From the NCBI RefSeq assembly GCF_900176505.1, contig NZ_FWYB01000008.1, positions 62,001-126,000 on the forward strand: DNA of 64,000 bases, in the 5' to 3' direction. Source of the DNA: Pedobacter nyackensis. Its GTDB lineage: Bacteria > Bacteroidota > Bacteroidia > Sphingobacteriales > Sphingobacteriaceae. The position numbers and the translations under genes were made by a program. The notes under the pieces were generated by a model. That model had not been told where the DNA came from. It made no database searches and saw nothing but the letters and a program-made list of their open reading frames with translations. Of the stretch, positions 60,097 to 64,000 are shown one piece after another (within the stretch, counting starts at the first letter, position 1; the number at the start of each line of letters is the position of its first letter).

Positions 60097-60131
60097 ATGA
60101 ACGTCTGTTTAAAAATTAAACAGACGTTCAT
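60097..60131. repeat. Perfect 16-bp inverted repeat upstream of the STAS gene
   Basis: ATGAACGTCTGTTTAA (60097-60112) and its exact complement (60116-60131) flank 3 bases. It lies between purC and the STAS gene. No T-run follows on either strand, and it covers the -33 position of the STAS promoter, so an operator is more likely than a terminator. Confidence 0.6.
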
Positions 60132-60176
60132 CTCCATATTATTAGCTGCAGGCCCGCAGCGAGGCCGCTATGGGCA

Positions 60177-61121
60177 TTAAAGGCTATTTAAAAATGCTGT
60201 TACATTTTTTTCTATGCGAGCCACAACATCAGCTTGTTCATTTTTAACAAACTTATCGCCGGTTATCTGCTCATAAAGTTCAATATAACGATCTGATATA
60301 GAGCTCACAATATCAGGCGTCATTGCAGGAACAACCTGTCCGTCTTTTCCCTGGAAACCATTTTCAATTAACCATTTACGAACGAATTCTTTCGACAGTT
60401 GTTTCTGAGCTTCGTTGTTATCCTGACGTTCAGCGTATCCTTCCGCATAAAAATAACGTGAAGAATCCGGTGTATGGATCTCGTCGATCAAATAAATCTC
60501 CTCACCTACCTTACCGAACTCATATTTGGTATCTACAAGAATCAGCCCTCTGTCGGCCGCCATTTGCGTACCACGCTCATATAAAGCATAAGTATATTTC
60601 TCCAACTGCACGTAATCAGCTTCAGCGACAATACCCTTTGCTAAAATATCTTCCCTTGAAATATCCTCATCATGACCAACAGCCGCTTTGGTAGTTGGTG
60701 TAATTATGGGCTTAGGAAGCTTATCATTCTCTTTTAATCCCTCAGGCAAGGTAACACCACAAACACTACGTCTGCCTGCACTATACTCTCTCCATGCATG
60801 TCCTGCAAGATATCCCCTCACCACCATTTCAACTTTAAAAGGTTCGCAGATGCGACCAACCGTTACCATTTCATCCGGTACACTGATCACCCAGTTAGGA
60901 ACGATATCCTTTGTTGCATTTAAGAACTTAGCTGCAATCTGGTTTAACACCTGTCCTTTAAAAGGAATAGCTTCAGGTAAAACCACATCAAACGCAGATA
61001 TCCTGTCCGTAACTACCATCGCCATAAACTGATTGTCGATAGTATACACGTCGCGCACTTTTCCCTTATAAAAATTGGTCTGCTTTGGAAAGCTAAAATT
61101 TGTTTCTTTTATTGCTGTCAT
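60177..61121 (-). CDS. purC: Phosphoribosylaminoimidazole-succinocarboxamide synthase
   Basis: A 314-residue SAICAR synthetase of the longer bacterial/fungal type. Present are YKGKVRDVYTIDNQFMAMVVTDRISAFDVVLPEAIPFKGQ, ICEPFKVEMVVRGYLAGHAWREY, ILVDTKYEFG and DEIHTPDSSRYF. It acts after purK-purE in the purine pathway but lies 30 kb away. Upstream is a low-complexity, repeat-rich gap. Confidence 0.96.
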   Translation of the reverse strand: MTAIKETNFSFPKQTNFYKGKVRDVYTIDNQFMAMVVTDRISAFDVVLPEAIPFKGQVLNQIAAKFLNATKDIVPNWVISVPDEMVTVGRICEPFKVEMVVRGYLAGHAWREYSAGRRSVCGVTLPEGLKENDKLPKPIITPTTKAAVGHDEDISREDILAKGIVAEADYVQLEKYTYALYERGTQMAADRGLILVDTKYEFGKVGEEIYLIDEIHTPDSSRYFYAEGYAERQDNNEAQKQLSKEFVRKWLIENGFQGKDGQVVPAMTPDIVSSISDRYIELYEQITGDKFVKNEQADVVARIEKNVTAFLNSL

Positions 61122-61124
61122 TTT

Positions 61125-61284
61125 ATTTTAGTAGTTAGTAACTAGTAGTTAGTTATTAGATCAAGACGGGGTGCTAGTACCCAAATCTTCTAATTGCCCA
61201 TTCCCAATTACCTATTTCTATATTACATTTTCTAAATATCAATACCTAAAATTCTAAATACCAATATCTAAATTCTAATACCTA
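61125..61284. repeat. Degenerate short A/T-rich repeats
   Basis: The gap between purC and phoH has two repeat styles: TAGTTAGTAACTAGTAGTTAG near 61130-61158, and variants of CTAAATACCAATA/CTAAATTCTAATACC near 61230-61284. No ORF, promoter match or hairpin terminator is evident. Confidence 0.6.
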
Positions 61285-62250
61285 TTACTGTATATCGCCG
61301 TAGGCTTTTAGTATTCTTTTCACTAGCTTGTGCCTTACTACATCATCCCCTGTCAGGTAAATGATCTCTATACCCGGTATATCTTCAAGTATACGCAAGG
61401 CGTTAAACAAGCCCGACATCTGTTTTTTAGGTAAATCAATCTGCGTGATATCACCCGTCACAATGAATTTGGCCGATGGCCCCATACGGGTCAGGAACAT
61501 TTTCAATTGCAGATCTGTAGAGTTTTGCGCCTCATCCAGAATCACAAAGCAGTTATCAAGCGTTCTTCCGCGCATAAATGCCAGAGGAGCAATCTCAATT
61601 GTTCTGTTCTCAATGTAAGTCTTTAGCTTCTCTGCAGGGATCATATCATCCAATGCGTCGTAAAGCGGACGAAGATAAGGATCTACCTTTTCCTTTAAAT
61701 CTCCGGGAAGGAATCCTAAATTCTCACCTGCTTCTACCGCCGGACGGGTTAATATGATGCGTTTAATCTCTTTATTTTTCAGCGCTCTAACCGCCAGCGC
61801 TACCGCTGTATAGGTTTTTCCGGTTCCAGCAGGGCCAATAGCAAACAAAACATCGTTCTTCAATATGCTATCAACCATTCTGCGTTGGTTAGCTGTCCTG
61901 GCTTTCACCATTAAGCCATTTGTACCAAATACGATTACTTCTCCGCCGCCCCCATTTAAAGGTTTTTCAGTTCCGTTTTCAGCTACTGCCGACATTTTCT
62001 TTGTAACTAAAATAGATTCTACATCATTTGGGGTTAATGAACTGTATTTTTCCAAATGCCCAAGCAGCTGGTTATACTTCAATTCAAAACCTTTAAGTTC
62101 CTGATCTTCACCAAGCACCTTAACTTCTGTTCCTCTTGCTACAACTTTTAATTTTGGAAAGGCATTTTTAATCAGCTCGTAATGCTCATTATTTGCGCCC
62201 CAAAACTGTACCGGATCTACCGATTCTAATGTTAATTTCAGTTCGTTCAA
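61285..62250 (-). CDS. PhoH family protein (PhoH-like ATPase)
   Basis: A 321-residue cytoplasmic ATPase of the PhoH family, often linked to RNA metabolism. Walker A is AIGPAGTGKTYTAVALAV, Walker B VILDEAQNST, and RGRTLDNCF and TGDITQIDLPKKQMSGL are hallmarks. An N-terminal KH-like region (about 20-80) is present. It is divergent from the SAM hydroxide adenosyltransferase. Confidence 0.95.
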   Translation of the reverse strand: MNELKLTLESVDPVQFWGANNEHYELIKNAFPKLKVVARGTEVKVLGEDQELKGFELKYNQLLGHLEKYSSLTPNDVESILVTKKMSAVAENGTEKPLNGGGGEVIVFGTNGLMVKARTANQRRMVDSILKNDVLFAIGPAGTGKTYTAVALAVRALKNKEIKRIILTRPAVEAGENLGFLPGDLKEKVDPYLRPLYDALDDMIPAEKLKTYIENRTIEIAPLAFMRGRTLDNCFVILDEAQNSTDLQLKMFLTRMGPSAKFIVTGDITQIDLPKKQMSGLFNALRILEDIPGIEIIYLTGDDVVRHKLVKRILKAYGDIQ

Positions 62251-62287
62251 AATATTGTTTTTTAGATAGGAGTGTATATTTTGATAT

Positions 62288-62351
62288 AAAAATTGAATAT
62301 TTGTACGCGATTTGCCGCTTACGCAAGATTAAGAATAAATATTCAATTTTT
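62288..62351. repeat. Perfect 15-bp inverted repeat abutting the SAM-hydrolase start codon
   Basis: AAAAATTGAATATTT (62288-62302) and its exact complement (62337-62351) flank 34 bases that contain a smaller TTGC/GCAA stem. The right arm ends one base before the ATG at 62353. If transcribed, the hairpin would bury the ribosome-binding region; alternatively it is a DNA operator in the divergent phoH promoter region. Confidence 0.7.
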
Positions 62352-62352
62352 A

Positions 62353-63132
62353 ATGGCCATTATTACTTTAACAACAGATTTAGGTTCAAAAGATTTCTAT
62401 CAGGCTGCCCTTAAGGGTAGTATCCTGAGTATCTTGCCTACAGCTACAATTGTTGATGTAACTCACGAGGTGCCATCATTCAATATTTCGCATGCAGCTT
62501 TCGTTTTGAAAAACGTCTACCCCTACTTCCCAAAGGGTACCGTTCACCTGATCGGCATCGATTCTGTATTCAGTGAAAACACAAAATATATCGCTTTAAA
62601 ACACAAAGATCATTTCTTTGTTGGGGCTGATAATGGTATTTTTTCTTTATTATTTGAAGAGAAACCCGAAGAAATTGTAGAGTTGAACATCATGCAGGAT
62701 TTAAAATACCTGCACTTCCCATTGGTTGATATTTTTGTGAAAGCTGCAACCCAGCTGGCCAAAGGTGCCAAACTTAAAGATATTGGTGTACCTACCGACA
62801 GTATTGATGAAAAAATGCTGTTAAATCCTGTTATCGAGCGCGACATCATCAGGGGAAGTGTGATCTATATTGATACTTTCAGCAATGTGATCACCAACAT
62901 TACCAAGGAGCTATTTACAAAAATTCAACGCAACAGAGATTTTACCCTATACTTCAGAAAAAGTGAAACCATCAACCAGCTCAGCTGGCACTATAACGAA
63001 GTACCTGAAGGAGAAAAGCTATGCCTGTTTGGCATCAGTAACCACCTCGAAATTGCCATCAACAAAGGAAAAGCGAGCGGTTTACTTGGCTTACACCTCA
63101 ATGATATCATCAGGATCGAATTCCATCCTTAA
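62353..63132 (+). CDS. SAM hydroxide adenosyltransferase (DUF62) family protein
   Basis: A 259-residue protein of the DUF62/SAM hydroxide adenosyltransferase family, members of which hydrolyse S-adenosylmethionine to adenosine and methionine; fluorinases and chlorinases are relatives. ITLTTDLGSKDFYQAALKG, DVTHEVPSFNISHAAFVL, HLIGIDSVF, ADNGIFSLLF and VIYIDTFSNVITNI fit the family. The start MAIITLTTD is at 62353; the longer frame passes through the inverted repeat. No halogenase-type insertion was noticed. Confidence 0.92.
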   Translation: MAIITLTTDLGSKDFYQAALKGSILSILPTATIVDVTHEVPSFNISHAAFVLKNVYPYFPKGTVHLIGIDSVFSENTKYIALKHKDHFFVGADNGIFSLLFEEKPEEIVELNIMQDLKYLHFPLVDIFVKAATQLAKGAKLKDIGVPTDSIDEKMLLNPVIERDIIRGSVIYIDTFSNVITNITKELFTKIQRNRDFTLYFRKSETINQLSWHYNEVPEGEKLCLFGISNHLEIAINKGKASGLLGLHLNDIIRIEFHP

Positions 63133-63140
63133 GCAGCGTT

Positions 63141-63425
63141 ATGTTAGTCAGAGTCGTAAAAATGCATTTCTCTTCCGCTTTCGCGGCCGAGTTTAAAGCC
63201 ATATTCAAAGCAGTACAGCCAAAAATCGAAGCCGTTGAAGGCTGCACCGCTGTGCAATTGTTACAGGACCACAATACCCCGGAGATTTTCTTTACCATCA
63301 GTCACTGGCAAAGCGAGGAGCATTTAAACACCTATCGCAACTCAGAACTGTTTACAACAACCTGGGCTGTTGTAAAACCTAATTTCCAATTTAAAGCCGA
63401 GGCATGGAGTTTGCTTAATACTTAG
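63141..63425 (+). CDS. ABM-fold (antibiotic biosynthesis monooxygenase-like) small protein
   Basis: A 94-residue protein with the ABM ferredoxin-like fold pattern: MLVRVVKMHFSSAFAAEFKAIF, GCTAVQLLQD, IFFTISHWQSEEHLNTYRNSELF. Proteins of this fold range from quinone monooxygenases to haem-degrading enzymes; there is no evidence for a specific one. It starts 8 bases after the SAM-hydrolase gene. Confidence 0.85.
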   Translation: MLVRVVKMHFSSAFAAEFKAIFKAVQPKIEAVEGCTAVQLLQDHNTPEIFFTISHWQSEEHLNTYRNSELFTTTWAVVKPNFQFKAEAWSLLNT

Positions 63426-63439
63426 CAAACGATAAAAAC

Positions 63440-63982
63440 ATGCTCAGAAAAATATTCTTTTTAATGTTGATAAGCGCCTCTTTTAGTGCAAGCGCCTTTC
63501 AATCAGATACCAGTGCTTATCAAACACAACGACTAAGAATCAATGCCTTATTGGCAGAACGCAGTGCGAAATTCGGTCAATATGATGAAAGCTTAAACGC
63601 CAGAACCGGAATATTTGGCTTTCAAACAAAAAATGACATTAGGAATTCAAATGAAATACTTCGACAGATTGTGCTCAACGACAATAACATTTTTAAAGAG
63701 CTTAAAACCTTAATGGAGTATAAAGATCTGGAAGTTACAGCGATTAAAACCAATGCAGATCAAACCAACAGCAGAATACAAAATTACATGCTGGCCATCA
63801 AAAAACTACAGGATCAGAATCAAGAGTTACGTGCTGAAGCAAAGGCATTGGAAAAAAGTAAAAGCTTTTCCAATACCGTAATTATCCTGCTAATTTTATC
63901 AATAACGGGGCTAGTCTGGTTTTTCACGAAAAAAATAAAAGGTATATTTTTAACAAAAGCCGATGAAAAAAACATTTTTTAA
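63440..63982 (+). CDS. Coiled-coil envelope protein with C-terminal membrane anchor
   Basis: A 180-residue protein with a signal peptide (cleavage near ASAFQ), a helical region likely to form a coiled coil (about 75-140, KELKTLMEYKDLEVTAIK, KKLQDQNQELRAEAKALEKSKS) and one C-terminal membrane segment (NTVIILLILSITGLVWFF) followed by a basic tail. Function unknown. It starts 14 bases after the ABM gene and overlaps the start of the following gene. Confidence 0.82.
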   Translation: MLRKIFFLMLISASFSASAFQSDTSAYQTQRLRINALLAERSAKFGQYDESLNARTGIFGFQTKNDIRNSNEILRQIVLNDNNIFKELKTLMEYKDLEVTAIKTNADQTNSRIQNYMLAIKKLQDQNQELRAEAKALEKSKSFSNTVIILLILSITGLVWFFTKKIKGIFLTKADEKNIF

Positions 63983-64000
63983 AATACTCGTCAAGCTCAA
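63963..64000 (+). CDS. Start of a further gene (truncated by the window)
   Basis: An ATG at 63963, out of frame with the preceding gene and overlapping its last 20 bases, opens a frame MKKTFFKILVKL that runs to the window end. The basic and hydrophobic N-terminus fits a membrane or secreted protein. Product cannot be named. Confidence 0.5.
   Translation, partial: MKKTFFKILVKL

Noticed and set aside
60097..60131. Reading the purC/STAS inverted repeat as a Rho-independent terminator
   Set aside because: Neither strand has a T-run after the stem, the arms are AT-rich outside the middle, and it overlaps the likely promoter of the STAS gene. Kept as an operator candidate.
1..64000. tRNA, rRNA, CRISPR, prophage or insertion sequence
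   Set aside because: No cloverleaf-like sequence, regular spaced repeats, integrase or transposase pattern was found on reading the intergenic gaps and protein list.

Overview
The window is a stretch of chromosome from a Gram-negative member of the Bacteroidota, most probably a Sphingobacteriaceae (Pedobacter-like) species; the rank below phylum is inference. Evidence for the phylum: TonB-dependent receptors with paired surface lipoproteins, the futalosine route to menaquinone (mqnE/mqnA), a GldL-like small membrane protein, little sign of Shine-Dalgarno sequences, and repeated matches to the Bacteroidota promoter -7 element TAnnTTTG (or TTCG), in three places with a TTG/TTTG element 19-20 bp upstream. 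The gene content is dense and mostly housekeeping. I see no tRNA, rRNA, CRISPR array, prophage, transposase or insertion sequence.

Layout. 1-5.1 kb (minus): a vitamin B12 uptake locus with two TonB-dependent receptors, each behind its own nearly identical cobalamin riboswitch; the distal receptor is coupled to a surface beta-propeller lipoprotein (BtuG-like) that runs off the window. 5.2-13.2 kb: a serine hydrolase, a polyphosphate kinase 2, a class A penicillin-binding protein and a very large metalloprotease-propeller-barrel fusion. 13.3-14.5 kb: a GIY-YIG-like protein lacking catalytic residues, divergent from an S24/XRE regulator. 14.6-16.4 kb: bioF-bioD. 16.4-19.6 kb (minus): thrS-infC-rpmI-rplT. 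19.8-24.6 kb (minus): recQ, a GIN-domain lipoprotein, a UMF1-type transporter and a LutA-like Fe-S protein. 24.6-37.9 kb: propeller-amidohydrolase, flavoprotein, purK-purE, yqgE, pdxH, 3-hydroxyacyl-CoA dehydrogenase, ruvB, a GNAT-nitrilase fusion, queG and a DnaQ-like exonuclease. 38.0-43.9 kb (minus): mqnE-phosphatase-mqnA, mutS, an NlpC/P60 lipoprotein and an unlisted 40-residue membrane protein.

44.0-50.5 kb holds small membrane and lipoprotein genes and then the sulfur amino acid region: a cystathionine-synthase/lyase-type gene, followed by metY-metX-hom. The leader of metY-metX-hom is the most interesting element in the window. It has a well-matched promoter, a 5' GNRA hairpin and a SAM-I riboswitch. 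Eight bases after the aptamer closes, a 25-codon leader ORF begins that is packed with Cys and Met codons. This suggests a layered sensor for SAM and for charged Cys/Met tRNA.

50.5-64 kb: a 2-oxoacid dehydrogenase E2, cinA and lptD (minus); two tandem N-acetylmuramoyl-alanine amidases and an MlaD-like protein (plus); rnz and a STAS protein, purC, and phoH (minus); a SAM hydroxide adenosyltransferase preceded by a 15-bp perfect inverted repeat abutting its start codon; an ABM-fold protein; a coiled-coil membrane protein; and the first codons of one more gene. Seven convincing Rho-independent terminators separate these units, most of them between convergent genes.
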